Below are positions 52,485-60,809 of a stretch of DNA of 64,000 nucleotides, in pieces (the first letter of the stretch is position 1; the number at the start of each line of letters is the position of its first letter). A program made the position numbers and the translations under genes. Under the pieces are notes generated by a model, which did not search any database, was not told the origin of the DNA, and saw nothing but the letters and a program-made list of their open reading frames with translations. This stretch comes from Alloactinosynnema sp. L-07 (lineage in GTDB: Bacteria > Actinomycetota > Actinomycetes > Mycobacteriales > Pseudonocardiaceae): contig NZ_LN850107.1 of assembly GCF_900070365.1 (NCBI RefSeq), forward strand, positions 744,001-808,000, written 5' to 3'.

Positions 52485-53971
52485 GCCGGCTCCATCGGCA
52501 GCACCATGCCGTGCTGGATCAGCTCGCTGATCACCGGCAACGCCGCGTTGACGACCTCTTCTGCGGACAGTTCGTTGGCCGCGGCGAGGATGGCCAGCAC
52601 CTCGCCGAGCGACAGGTGGCCGCGGCAGCCCGCCAGCAGCGACGACACCAGTTCGTCGGTCTCCTGCTGCCAGCCCGGCCCGTCGGTGCGGTGCAGCCTG
52701 CGCACCAGCTCCGACCAGCCGACGTCACCGGGTTCGGACACCTGCTCCAGCACCACCGTCGGCGGCACGATCAGCCGCGTCGACAGCAGCACCTTGGGGT
52801 CGGAGTTGGCCCGCAACCAGGCGACCCGGTCGAGCCAGGCGCCGGTCTCGGGACCCAGCGGGTCGTCGTAGGCGTGGCGCAGGTCCTCGCAGGCGACCTC
52901 GGTGTCGCGGTCGGTTGCGCGCAGGGTGACGAAGCCGAAGCCGACGCCGACCACGTCGTTGGCGTCGAACCAGTCCAGCCACGCCGATGCCTTGGCCGAC
53001 CCCTCCGCCGAGCGCGGGTCGACCCCGGTGTCGCGCAGCCATGTGCCCACATACAGCGCGGGGTCGGCGATGTCGCGCTGGACGAACCACGCGTCGACGC
53101 CCTCGTCGGGCAGCCACGACGCGACCCGCTCGGACCAGTCCTCGCCGCGCCGGTGCAGCCAGGAGGCCAGCAGCTGCCCGACGCCGCCCTCGGCCAGCAC
53201 CGCGGGCAGCCCGCGCACGACCAGCGCGCTCGCGTCGTCACCGGCCAGGCCGGAGTCGCGGTAGACGTAGTCGACCCGCGGCGGTCCGACCACGAACGGC
53301 GGATTACACACGACCTGGTCGAACCGGCGTCCGGCGACCGGCTCGAACCAGGACCCGCGAGCGGTCTCCACCCGCAGGTCGTTGAGCCGGAACGTCGCCT
53401 CGGCCAGCTTCAGCGCCCGCTCCGACAGGTCGGTCGCGGTGACCCGGTCCGCGTGCCGGGCGGCGTGCAGGGCCTGGATGCCGCAGCCGGTGCCCAGGTC
53501 GAGCACGGAGCCGACCTTGCGCCGGACGGTGGCCCTGGCCAGGCTCAGCGACGCGTGCCCGATGCCCAGGACGTGATCGGGTCCGACCGGCCCGCCCAAC
53601 TGTTCGGCGTCGAGGTCGGCCAGCACCCACCATGAGCCCTCGTCGTCACCGTAGGGCCGCAGATCGAGCGCGGCGCGCACGTCGTCGCCGTCGACCCGGA
53701 CCAGCCCCTCGGCCACCGCCTCGTCGACACCGCCCAGGGCCCGGTCGGCGTGGTCGCGGGGGACGGCGTCGCCGACGAGGAACATCCGCACCAGCGTCTC
53801 GCGGGCCGAGTCGCCGCGGGTGGCCCGGCGGGCGGGCTCTGGCTCGCCGCGGCCCAGGGCGGCGTGCGCCTGGTCGCCCAGCACGGCCACCACCCCGTCG
53901 GCGGTGTACCCGGCGGCGTGCAAGGAGTCGCGGAGGCGGTCACAGAACTGGTCGGTCAGGCGGGGAAGCAC
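52481..53971 (-). CDS. class I SAM-dependent methyltransferase with N-terminal DUF7059-like domain
   Basis: A 496-residue protein. Residues 1-140 form an extra N-terminal domain of the kind found on actinobacterial methyltransferases. The SAM-binding motif is [13 protein letters not shown] near residue 158 and the catalytic N-P-P-F is in VVCNPPFVV near residue 223, which marks N-methylation of an amide or adenine. The C-terminal about 150 residues are family-specific. The substrate may be a protein glutamine, rRNA or DNA base. The start is GTG 53971. Confidence 0.87.
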   Translation of the reverse strand: MLPRLTDQFCDRLRDSLHAAGYTADGVVAVLGDQAHAALGRGEPEPARRATRGDSARETLVRMFLVGDAVPRDHADRALGGVDEAVAEGLVRVDGDDVRAALDLRPYGDDEGSWWVLADLDAEQLGGPVGPDHVLGIGHASLSLARATVRRKVGSVLDLGTGCGIQALHAARHADRVTATDLSERALKLAEATFRLNDLRVETARGSWFEPVAGRRFDQVVCNPPFVVGPPRVDYVYRDSGLAGDDASALVVRGLPAVLAEGGVGQLLASWLHRRGEDWSERVASWLPDEGVDAWFVQRDIADPALYVGTWLRDTGVDPRSAEGSAKASAWLDWFDANDVVGVGFGFVTLRATDRDTEVACEDLRHAYDDPLGPETGAWLDRVAWLRANSDPKVLLSTRLIVPPTVVLEQVSEPGDVGWSELVRRLHRTDGPGWQQETDELVSSLLAGCRGHLSLGEVLAILAAANELSAEEVVNAALPVISELIQHGMVLPMEPA

Positions 53972-54045
53972 CCGGGAATGCTTTCACGGCGGCTCCACGG
54001 CCGCTCTGTTGGATCACACCGTTTTCAATCCGGTGGGCGTTTCGA

Positions 54046-54627
54046 TCAGACGTTGCGCGCGATGATCTGGAAGTACGGCAGCGGGCCCGCGGGCGACTCG
54101 TCCACGCCGTAGTGGGCCAGGATCTCCGCCCCGGCGGCGCGCAGGTCGTCGACCACGGCCGACGCCGGGCAGATGAACGTGCCGGTCGCCGGGCCGACCA
54201 CGGACAGGAGCCCACCCGGGCGCAGTGGAGCGGTGAGCGCGCGCAGCAGCCCGACCCTGTCCTCGGCGAAGTGCAGCAGGTTGTGGCACAGCACCACGTC
54301 GAAGTCGTTCTGGCCGAACAGGTCGGGGGCGTCCTCGGCCATCGCCTGCACCACGTGCACGCGGTCGGCGACGCCGTGGTCGTCGGCGCACGCCATGGCG
54401 GTGGTGAGCATCGCCCCGGCCGGGTCGAGAACGGTCACGTCGTGGCCGCGCATCGCCAGGCGCACCGCGTCGCGGCCGGTGCCGCCCGCCGCGTCGAGGA
54501 CCCGCTGGGGTCCGTCGAGGTGGCGGACGAGGTTGGCCTCGGTCGCCGCGTGCCTGCGCCGGACGGCGTCGGTGGCTTCCCGACCGTCCCGCGCGCCCGG
54601 CAGGAATTCGACGCCATGAACCGTCAT
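54046..54627 (-). CDS. class I SAM-dependent methyltransferase
   Basis: A 193-residue methyltransferase with the SAM motif VLDAAGGTGRDAVRLA and the post-motifs VTVLDPAGAML and FDVVLCHNLLHF. Small-molecule methylation is likely, but the substrate cannot be told. ATG 54627 is chosen (TVHGVEFLPG); an upstream ATG at 54663 adds 12 unlikely residues. It lies 74 nt before the larger methyltransferase in the same direction. Confidence 0.85.
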   Translation of the reverse strand: MTVHGVEFLPGARDGREATDAVRRRHAATEANLVRHLDGPQRVLDAAGGTGRDAVRLAMRGHDVTVLDPAGAMLTTAMACADDHGVADRVHVVQAMAEDAPDLFGQNDFDVVLCHNLLHFAEDRVGLLRALTAPLRPGGLLSVVGPATGTFICPASAVVDDLRAAGAEILAHYGVDESPAGPLPYFQIIARNV

Positions 54628-54728
54628 GCGTTTCTTTCTACCGGCGGCAGGATAAATCCTCACCGACTTCTACCCGGATGGCGCAACTGGGTCCCGGCGG
54701 TGGGAGGATGGGTGTTGGAGGTGGTGTC

Positions 54729-55043
54729 GTGAAGGGCACCGAGCGGGACGACACGCCGGTTCTGATCACCGAGGCCGAGCCGTCATACGAGGACCAGTTC
54801 GCCGCGCGCAAACGCAAGTACATGATCATGATGGGGCTCCGCATCCCCTGTCTGCTGCTCGCGGGCATGTTCCACGAGACGTGGTGGCTGGCGCTCGGTT
54901 TCGTCGTGCTGTCGATCCCGCTGCCCTGGGTCGCGGTGCTGATCGCCAACGACCGCCCGCCGCGCAAGGCCGAGCACGTCAACCGCTACGAGCACGACCG
55001 CACCGCCATCGAGCCCGCGACCCGTCAGGTGATCGACGGCTGA
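54729..55043 (+). CDS. DUF3099 membrane protein
   Basis: A 104-residue protein of the actinobacterial DUF3099 family. It has the N-terminal LITEAEPSYEDQFAARKRKYM, two closely spaced transmembrane helices (IMMGLRIPCLLLAGMF and WLALGFVVLSIPLPWVAVLI), and a charged C-terminal tail. GTG 54729 follows GGAGGTGG. Its last 19 bp overlap the 3' end of the convergent kinase gene. Function is unknown. Confidence 0.85.
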   Translation: MKGTERDDTPVLITEAEPSYEDQFAARKRKYMIMMGLRIPCLLLAGMFHETWWLALGFVVLSIPLPWVAVLIANDRPPRKAEHVNRYEHDRTAIEPATRQVIDG

Positions 55044-55891
55044 CCGGGCGGCCGGGCGCCGATCCGGCGCACCGCCTCGCTTCCCGCGGCCACCCCCGCC
55101 AACAGGGACTCCCTCGGCGACGCCCCGCCCAGCCACGCCGTGAGCACCCCCGCGTCGAACGCGTCGCCCGCGCCGGTCGAGTCCACGCACTCGACCGCGG
55201 GCGCGGCCACCGATTCCGTGGTGTCGGGCGACAGCCACGACGCGCCGTGCTCCCCGTCGGTGACCGCGACCGCGCCCACCACCCGCAGCACGGCCTGCCC
55301 GCCCAGCGCCCGCAGTTCGTCGGCGTTGGGCAGCAGCAGGTCCACCCCGCGCAGGCAGTCGAGGAATACCGTGGCGTCGTCGATCATCGCGGCGGCCTGC
55401 GGGTCGACGGAGGTCGTGAGCCCGGCGGACTTGGCGGCGGCGAGCGCGTCGACGCCCGCCTGCCGGGACGACTCGTCGAGCAGGACGTAGCCGGACAAGT
55501 GCAGGTGGCGGGCGTCCGCCAGGAGAGCAGGGTCGAGGTCGGCGGCCTGGAGCCGGGCGTTGGCGCCGCGGTCGGAGAGCATGGTCCGACGGCCTTCTTC
55601 GTCGATCAAGACCACGACGCCGCCGGTCGCGGCCTCCGGGTCGACGGTGAACGCGCAGCGGACCCCCGCCGCGGTCAAGGTCGCCTCCAACTGCGCGCCC
55701 GCGCTGTCGGCGCCGACCCGTGAGACCAGCACGACGTCGGTGCCCAGGTGGGCCAGCCACGCGGCGGTGTTGGCGCCCGCGCCGCCCATCGACCGGGTGA
55801 TCGAGGCCCGGGTGTCGTCGCCGAACGCGATCGGACCACTCGGCCGGACCACCACGTCCAGCGCCGCGTCGCCGAGGACCACCACCGTCAT
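55025..55891 (-). CDS. PfkB-family carbohydrate kinase (possible pseudouridine kinase)
   Basis: A 288-residue ribokinase-like enzyme with the N-terminal VVVLGDAALDVVVRPSGP, SMGGAGANTAAWLAHLG and the C-terminal anion-hole motif DSTGAGDAFDAG. ATG 55891 follows AAGGAGAG. psuG lies 2.6 kb away on the same strand beyond an ABC transporter. The kinase that makes pseudouridine 5'-phosphate (PsuK) is normally beside psuG, so that role is inferred; ribokinase or another sugar kinase remains possible. Confidence 0.82.
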   Translation of the reverse strand: MTVVVLGDAALDVVVRPSGPIAFGDDTRASITRSMGGAGANTAAWLAHLGTDVVLVSRVGADSAGAQLEATLTAAGVRCAFTVDPEAATGGVVVLIDEEGRRTMLSDRGANARLQAADLDPALLADARHLHLSGYVLLDESSRQAGVDALAAAKSAGLTTSVDPQAAAMIDDATVFLDCLRGVDLLLPNADELRALGGQAVLRVVGAVAVTDGEHGASWLSPDTTESVAAPAVECVDSTGAGDAFDAGVLTAWLGGASPRESLLAGVAAGSEAVRRIGARPPGQPSIT

Positions 55892-55985
55892 GTTGCTCTC
55901 CTTGGAAACGAGTCGCGCGCCTGTCCGTGGATAGAGTAGAAAGCTCATCCCGCCATCCATCCCACCGCCTCAAGGAGGTCGGCCC

Positions 55986-56780
55986 ATGCCGCGCGCGCCG
56001 TGGGCGTTGATGGTCGCGGGCTTCCGCCGCTACGCCACGTATCGGCAGGCGACCATCGCGGGCATCTTCACCAACTCGGTGTTCGGCTTCCTGCGCTGCT
56101 ACGTCCTGCTGGCCGTCGCCGCGGGCGGAACCGTCGCCGGATACTCGGGTCCGCAGCTGGCCACCTATGTGTGGCTGGGTCAGGGAATGCTGGCCGTGGT
56201 CAACAGCTGGACGATGCTCGACCTCGCCGAACGGGTGCGCTCCGGTGACATCGTGGCCGACCTGCTGCGACCGATAGATCCACTGTGGACATACTTGTGG
56301 ACGGACCTGGGCCGGGCGGGTTTCTCGCTGCTGACCCGGTTCAGCGTGCCGCTGCTGGTCGGCGCGCTCGCGTTCGGCCTCTACCTGCCCACCCATGCCG
56401 CGACGTACCTTCTGACCGCGGTGTCGATCGTGCTCGCGGTCGTGGTCGGCTTCGCCTGCCGCTACCTCGTCGGGCTGACATCGTTCTGGCTGCTGGACAT
56501 CCGGGGCGTGTCGATGTTCTGGGTCTTCGCGTCCGGGGCGGGCAGCGGGCTCTACTTCCCGCTGGCGATCCTGCCGGAGTGGCTGACCACGGTCCTGTGG
56601 ACGGCCACCCCGTTCCCGTCGCTGCTCCAGGCCCCGCTGGACGTGGCCGTCGAGCGGGGCGGACTCTGGCACGCCGCCGCGGTGATCGGCGGCCAGGCCG
56701 CGTGGGCGGCCGTGCTGCTCGTGGCGTGCCGCGTCGTGCAGACCAGGGCTGTCGCGAAACTGGTGGTGCAGGGTGGCTAG
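55986..56780 (+). CDS. ABC-2 type transporter permease (first subunit)
   Basis: A 264-residue membrane protein with six hydrophobic segments, of the ABC-2/DUF990 exporter permease type (FRRYATYRQATIAGIFTNSV at the N terminus). ATG 55986 follows AAGGAGGTCGG. It is the first gene of a permease-permease-ATPase operon and overlaps the second permease by 8 nt. The substrate is unknown. Confidence 0.88.
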   Translation: MPRAPWALMVAGFRRYATYRQATIAGIFTNSVFGFLRCYVLLAVAAGGTVAGYSGPQLATYVWLGQGMLAVVNSWTMLDLAERVRSGDIVADLLRPIDPLWTYLWTDLGRAGFSLLTRFSVPLLVGALAFGLYLPTHAATYLLTAVSIVLAVVVGFACRYLVGLTSFWLLDIRGVSMFWVFASGAGSGLYFPLAILPEWLTTVLWTATPFPSLLQAPLDVAVERGGLWHAAAVIGGQAAWAAVLLVACRVVQTRAVAKLVVQGG

Positions 56781-57567
56781 TGTCTACGCGAAGGTCGTGC
56801 GGGCCCAGATCCGCAGCCAGACCCAGTACCGCGTGTCGTTCGCGTTCGAGCTGATCGGCAGCGTGATCATCAACGGACTCGACCTGGCGACGGTGTTCGT
56901 GCTGTTCTCCGTCGCGGGGAGTCTCGGCGGGTTCGCGGGCACCGAGGTGTTCCTCATCGCGACACTGTCGGCGTTCGCCTTCTCCACCGCGGACCTGGTC
57001 GTGGGCAACGCGGACAAGCTGCGTGACTACGTCCGCACCGGCCTGTTCGACACGCTGCTGCTGCGCCCGCTGTCCTCGCTGTGGCAGTTGCTCGCGGTCA
57101 ACTTCGCCCCACGCCGGGTCGGCCGCGCCATCCAAGGCGGAATCCTCTACGTCGTCGCGCTGGCGGTAGCCGACATCGACTGGGACGCGCCGAGGATCGT
57201 GCTGGCGGTCGGAGCGCCGATCGCGGGCGCGGTGTTCTTCGGCAGCCTGTTCATCGCGGGCGCCACGGTCGCGTTCTGGTGGGTCGAGTCGGGTGAGGTC
57301 GCCAACGCGTTCACCTACGGCGGCAACGACTTCACCCTGTATCCGTCCACAATGTTCGGTGACTGGTTTCGGACGGTGTTCGGCAGCGTCCTGGGGTTCA
57401 GCTTCGTCGCCTACCTGCCCACGCTCGCCTTGATCGACCGCGCGGACCCGCTCGGCACCCCGGACTGGCTGCGGTGGTGCTCGCCGGTCACCGCACTGGT
57501 CGCGGCCTGCGCGGCGGGAACGTTCTGGCGAATCGGCGTCCGTCACTACCGGAGCACAGGATCATGA
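56773..57567 (+). CDS. ABC-2 type transporter permease (second subunit)
   Basis: A 264-residue membrane protein with about six hydrophobic segments, homologous in layout to the first permease (VRAQIRSQTQYRVSFAFELI at the N terminus, DFTLYPSTMFGDWFRTVF in the last loop). GTG 56773 lies inside the end of the first permease and its stop overlaps the ATPase in ATGA. The two permeases probably form a heterodimer. Confidence 0.88.
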   Translation: MASVYAKVVRAQIRSQTQYRVSFAFELIGSVIINGLDLATVFVLFSVAGSLGGFAGTEVFLIATLSAFAFSTADLVVGNADKLRDYVRTGLFDTLLLRPLSSLWQLLAVNFAPRRVGRAIQGGILYVVALAVADIDWDAPRIVLAVGAPIAGAVFFGSLFIAGATVAFWWVESGEVANAFTYGGNDFTLYPSTMFGDWFRTVFGSVLGFSFVAYLPTLALIDRADPLGTPDWLRWCSPVTALVAACAAGTFWRIGVRHYRSTGS

Positions 57568-58511
57568 TCATTTCAGCTGAGGGGCTGCGGAAGGACTTCA
57601 CGGTCAGCCGCAAGACTGGCCGGTTTCGCCGATCGCGGCACGTGGTGTCCGCGGTCGACGGGGTCGATTTGCGGGTGAGTACGGGGGAGTTGCTGGGGTA
57701 TATCGGGCCTAATGGGGCTGGTAAGTCGACCACGTTGAAGATGTTGACGGGGGTGTTGACGCCTAGCGCGGGGTCTGTGCGGGTGTGTGGGTTGGAGCCG
57801 GTGGCCAGCCGGACTACGTTGGCTCGGCGGATCGGGGTGGTGTTCGGGCAGCGTTCGCAGCTGTGGTGGGACTTGCCGCTGGCGGAGTCGTTCGAACTGC
57901 TTCGGCATATCTATCGGGTGCCCTCGGGCGACCACGCGACCCGGCTGGCGCGGTGTTCCGACCTGCTCGGGCTGGCCGAGTTCGCTCAGACGCCTGTCCG
58001 GCAGTTGTCGCTGGGCCAGCGGATGCGCGGGGAGTTGACTGCGGCGTTGTTGCATGGGCCGGAGGTGTTGTTTCTCGATGAGCCAACGATCGGGCTCGAC
58101 GTGCTCAGCAAGCAGGCCGTCCGCACGTTCCTCGCCGAGTTGGACGCGCGCGGCGACACCACTGTCGTGCTGACCACGCACGACCTCGCCGACATCGAGA
58201 AACTGTGCAAACGCCTTGTGGTGATCGACCACGGCCGCGTTGTCCACGACGGCAGCCTTGATGCCCTGCATGCGCGTTATGGCTCTCGTCGGACTCTGGT
58301 TGCTGACCTTGATGCGCCTTGGCCTGATCTCGCTTTGCCCGGTGCGTCGGTGGTTTCTGTGGAGGGGCGGCGGGTGACCTTGGAGCTTGACGGGGTGGCG
58401 GCGGGGGAGGTCATCGCCGCATTGGCTCGGGCGGTCCCGTTGGTGGATCTCTCGCTTCGGGAGCCGCAGATCGAGGATGTGATCGCCCGGCTCTATCGGG
58501 GTGAGCACTGA
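57564..58511 (+). CDS. ABC transporter ATP-binding protein
   Basis: A 315-residue nucleotide-binding subunit. The Walker A is GPNGAGKST, the signature LSLGQRMRGELTAALL, the Walker B VLFLDEPTIGLD and the switch His THDLADIEKL. A C-terminal domain of about 70 residues is typical of exporter ATPases. ATG 57564 overlaps the second permease. Codons in 57660-57850 and 58260-58420 favour G-ending forms (TTG, GGG, GTG) over the C-ending forms of neighbours, which may indicate mosaic origin. Confidence 0.93.
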   Translation: MIISAEGLRKDFTVSRKTGRFRRSRHVVSAVDGVDLRVSTGELLGYIGPNGAGKSTTLKMLTGVLTPSAGSVRVCGLEPVASRTTLARRIGVVFGQRSQLWWDLPLAESFELLRHIYRVPSGDHATRLARCSDLLGLAEFAQTPVRQLSLGQRMRGELTAALLHGPEVLFLDEPTIGLDVLSKQAVRTFLAELDARGDTTVVLTTHDLADIEKLCKRLVVIDHGRVVHDGSLDALHARYGSRRTLVADLDAPWPDLALPGASVVSVEGRRVTLELDGVAAGEVIAALARAVPLVDLSLREPQIEDVIARLYRGEH

Positions 58512-58526
58512 GCGGTGCCCCGCGGG

Positions 58527-59453
58527 CTATCGGCGCTGTGCCAGTTCTACTGCCACCTCGGCGGCGACCCTGGTGTTGTCGGCTACCAGTTCGATGTTGG
58601 CGGTGAGGCTGGCGCCTTCGCTGGCGGTGTGGAAGTGCTCCAAGAGCACAGGGGTGACGTCCTTGCCTCGGATGTCGCGGGTGCGCAGCAGGTCCATGCC
58701 CTCCTGCAGCAGGCGGTCGTGCAGGGCTCGGTCGAGTTCGTGTTCGACCGGGATCGGGTTGACCAGGAGTACGCCCGAGTTGCCGGGGATCTGGGTGTTG
58801 TGGGTGTCGATCACCGCCGCGGCCGCCGCCGGGGTGTCCACCCGCCACGGTACTGGGAAGGCGGAAACGCGCAGGTAGAAGGCGGGGAAGGAGTCCGTCT
58901 GGTAGCCAAGGACAGGTACCGAGCGGGTCTCCAGGACCTCGACGGTCGCGGCGATGTCGAGGACCGATTTCACCCCGGAGCACACGACCGTCACGGGGGT
59001 CGACGCCAGTACGTCGAGGTCGGCGGAGACGTCCCATGCGGCTGCGCCTCGGGGGAGGGTCAGGTGGACGCCGCCCAGGCCGCCGGTGGCGAAGACCTGG
59101 ATGCCTGCCTGGTGGGCCAGGGTGGCGGTGCTCGCGACGGTGGTGGCGCCGTCGCGGCTCAGGGCCAGAGCGGGGGCGAGGTCGCGGCGGGACAGCTTGG
59201 TCAGGCCGCCTGAGCAGACCTGGTCCAGTTCAGCGCCGGTGAGTCCGATGTGGGCCTTGCCGCCGAGGACGGCGATCGTCGCGGGTACCGCGCCCGCTGC
59301 TCGGACCACTTCTTCCAGCCGGACGCCGACCTCGTGGTTGCGGCCCGAGGGCAGGCCGTGGGCGAGCAGCGTGCTCTCCAGGGCGACGACGGGGCGGCCG
59401 GTCGCCAGCGCGTCGGCGACCTCCGGGGTCATGGCGAGGTGATCGGTGTTCAC
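58527..59453 (-). CDS. psuG: pseudouridine-5'-phosphate glycosidase
   Basis: A 308-residue enzyme that splits pseudouridine 5'-phosphate to uracil and ribose 5-phosphate. The family motifs are ALESTLLAHGLPSGRN, AVLGGKAHIGLTGAEL, ATGGLGGVHL and LLVNPIP. The start is GTG 59453, with CATATT exactly 6 nt upstream, suggesting a leaderless mRNA. It converges on the ABC ATPase gene with 15 nt between. Confidence 0.94.
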   Translation of the reverse strand: MNTDHLAMTPEVADALATGRPVVALESTLLAHGLPSGRNHEVGVRLEEVVRAAGAVPATIAVLGGKAHIGLTGAELDQVCSGGLTKLSRRDLAPALALSRDGATTVASTATLAHQAGIQVFATGGLGGVHLTLPRGAAAWDVSADLDVLASTPVTVVCSGVKSVLDIAATVEVLETRSVPVLGYQTDSFPAFYLRVSAFPVPWRVDTPAAAAAVIDTHNTQIPGNSGVLLVNPIPVEHELDRALHDRLLQEGMDLLRTRDIRGKDVTPVLLEHFHTASEGASLTANIELVADNTRVAAEVAVELAQRR

Positions 59454-59456
59454 GGT

Positions 59457-59488
59457 TGTAATATGGCACGGCTGTAATTTGGCACGGC
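59457..59488. promoter_or_regulatory. 16-bp tandem direct repeat over the psuG promoter
   Basis: TGTAATATGGCACGGC (59457-59472) and TGTAATTTGGCACGGC (59473-59488) follow one another with a single difference and cover the predicted -10. It is a candidate operator. Confidence 0.55.
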
Positions 59489-59522
59489 CTTCGGCCGTGC
59501 GACTCGTCACCGCGGCCGAGCG
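59481..59522. repeat. palindromic repeat element, copy B (short form)
   Basis: GGCACGGCCTTCGGCCGTGC is followed by GACTC and then GTCACCGCGGCCGAGCG. Both parts match the outer ends of copy A at 48720-48834, with the long inner hairpin missing. From here to 59702 no gene is recognised. Confidence 0.7.
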
Positions 59523-59702
59523 ATGTTCAGAGCGGCGGATCGAAGGCCCACGATCTCGGCCGTGCCCTCCAAGATCACCGGGTCCAGCGGGTCCGGGAGG
59601 GGACACCGACACCGCCGACCCCGCCGCGATGTTGCGGGCCTTGCGGGAGTGGATGCCCGAGGAGAACCAGAATGCACTTCCGTCCCACCAGCCGCGTGGC
59701 TG

Positions 59703-60500
59703 TCAGTCGAAGATCCCGCGTGGGGCGGCGACCTGCCGGAGCCAGCCCTCGATCTGCTGCTCCCAGTTGTTCTGCGCCATCGTCGCGTTCTGCACCACGA
59801 ACGAGCCGAGATACGCCTGCCCACGTGCGCCGAGCCCGCCGCCCTTGGCGACCCGGACCTTCTTGAGCACGTCGAGCACGACCTGCACGTCGTTCGGCCG
59901 GGCCAGGAAGGTGACCGTGACCTCGGTGAACGCCGCCGCGAACGCGGGGGAGGGGGCGAAGGTGATCTCCTGGAAGAATGGGAGCTGCTGGTCGACCCCG
60001 TCGAGCCGGTTCTTCTCCAGGTTCGCGGCCCGGAACTGGAACCCGATCCTGCTCATCGCGTCGAGGATGCGGTGTTGCACCGGCAGCGGCTCGATCGCGA
60101 TCGCGTCGACGTCCTGCGGGTCGACGACGCTGCCCGCGAGGTCGAGGTTGGTCTGCAGGCCCACGGCCATGCCGGTGAGGTACTTGCCGAACACCGAGGT
60201 GATCGGCGTCTCCCATGGCAACTGGACCTCGAACGGCACCGTGACCTGCGCACCCGCCCGGATGAGCTCGCGTCCGGCCAGGTTCACCGTCTGAATCGGC
60301 AGGTCGGCGACCTTGTCGCCGTCGGTCTGCACACGGGCCAGGACACTCACCCCGAGCGAGTCGACCTCCTGGTCGACCTGCCCGCCGGTGAGCAACACCT
60401 CGCCGCGCAGGGTCCCGCCCGGCCTCACCGCGCGGTCGATGATGCGGGCGTCCACCTTCGCCCCGCCCGAGCCCAAGCTGGCCAACACCTTCTGGAACAT
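59703..60500 (-). CDS. Spo0M-like (SpoOM) arrestin-fold protein
   Basis: A 265-residue protein of the Spo0M family, which has an arrestin-like fold. Markers are FQKVLASLGSGGAKVDARI, VRPGGTLRGEVLLTGGQVDQ and VPFEVQLPWETPI. In Bacillus it influences sporulation control; in actinobacteria its role is unclear. ATG 60500 has CAGGAT 6 nt upstream and no ribosome site, predicting a leaderless transcript. It is divergent from the DUF3039 gene. Confidence 0.9.
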   Translation of the reverse strand: MFQKVLASLGSGGAKVDARIIDRAVRPGGTLRGEVLLTGGQVDQEVDSLGVSVLARVQTDGDKVADLPIQTVNLAGRELIRAGAQVTVPFEVQLPWETPITSVFGKYLTGMAVGLQTNLDLAGSVVDPQDVDAIAIEPLPVQHRILDAMSRIGFQFRAANLEKNRLDGVDQQLPFFQEITFAPSPAFAAAFTEVTVTFLARPNDVQVVLDVLKKVRVAKGGGLGARGQAYLGSFVVQNATMAQNNWEQQIEGWLRQVAAPRGIFD

Positions 60501-60566
60501 GGGCGCATCCTGCCGGCCCGACGCCCACGGCGGCACGTTTTCGGGGCGATGTTGCATCATGGACAG

Positions 60567-60809
60567 GTGAGCGCACCCACCCAGACACTGCCGGAAGTCG
60601 ATACCCGTCCCGAGGGCACCGACACCACCACCGACGACACCCCCAAGATGTTCCACTACGTCAAGAAGGACAAGATCGTGGAGAGCGCCGTCATGGGCTC
60701 CATGGTCGTGGCGTTGTGCGGTGAGGTGTTCCCGGTGACGAAGGCCGCCAAGCCCGGTTCACCGGTCTGCCCCGACTGCCAGAAGATCTACGAAAGCTTC
60801 AAGGGCTAG
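60567..60809 (+). CDS. DUF3039 small zinc-ribbon-like protein
   Basis: An 80-residue protein of the actinobacterial DUF3039 family (MFHYVKKDKIVESAVMG, ALCGEVFPVTK, GSPVCPDCQKIYESF). Three Cys could bind a metal. GTG 60567 has CATCAT 6 nt upstream, suggesting a leaderless mRNA. Its 3' end overlaps that of the NodA-like gene by 4 nt. Function is unknown. Confidence 0.85.
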   Translation: MSAPTQTLPEVDTRPEGTDTTTDDTPKMFHYVKKDKIVESAVMGSMVVALCGEVFPVTKAAKPGSPVCPDCQKIYESFKG

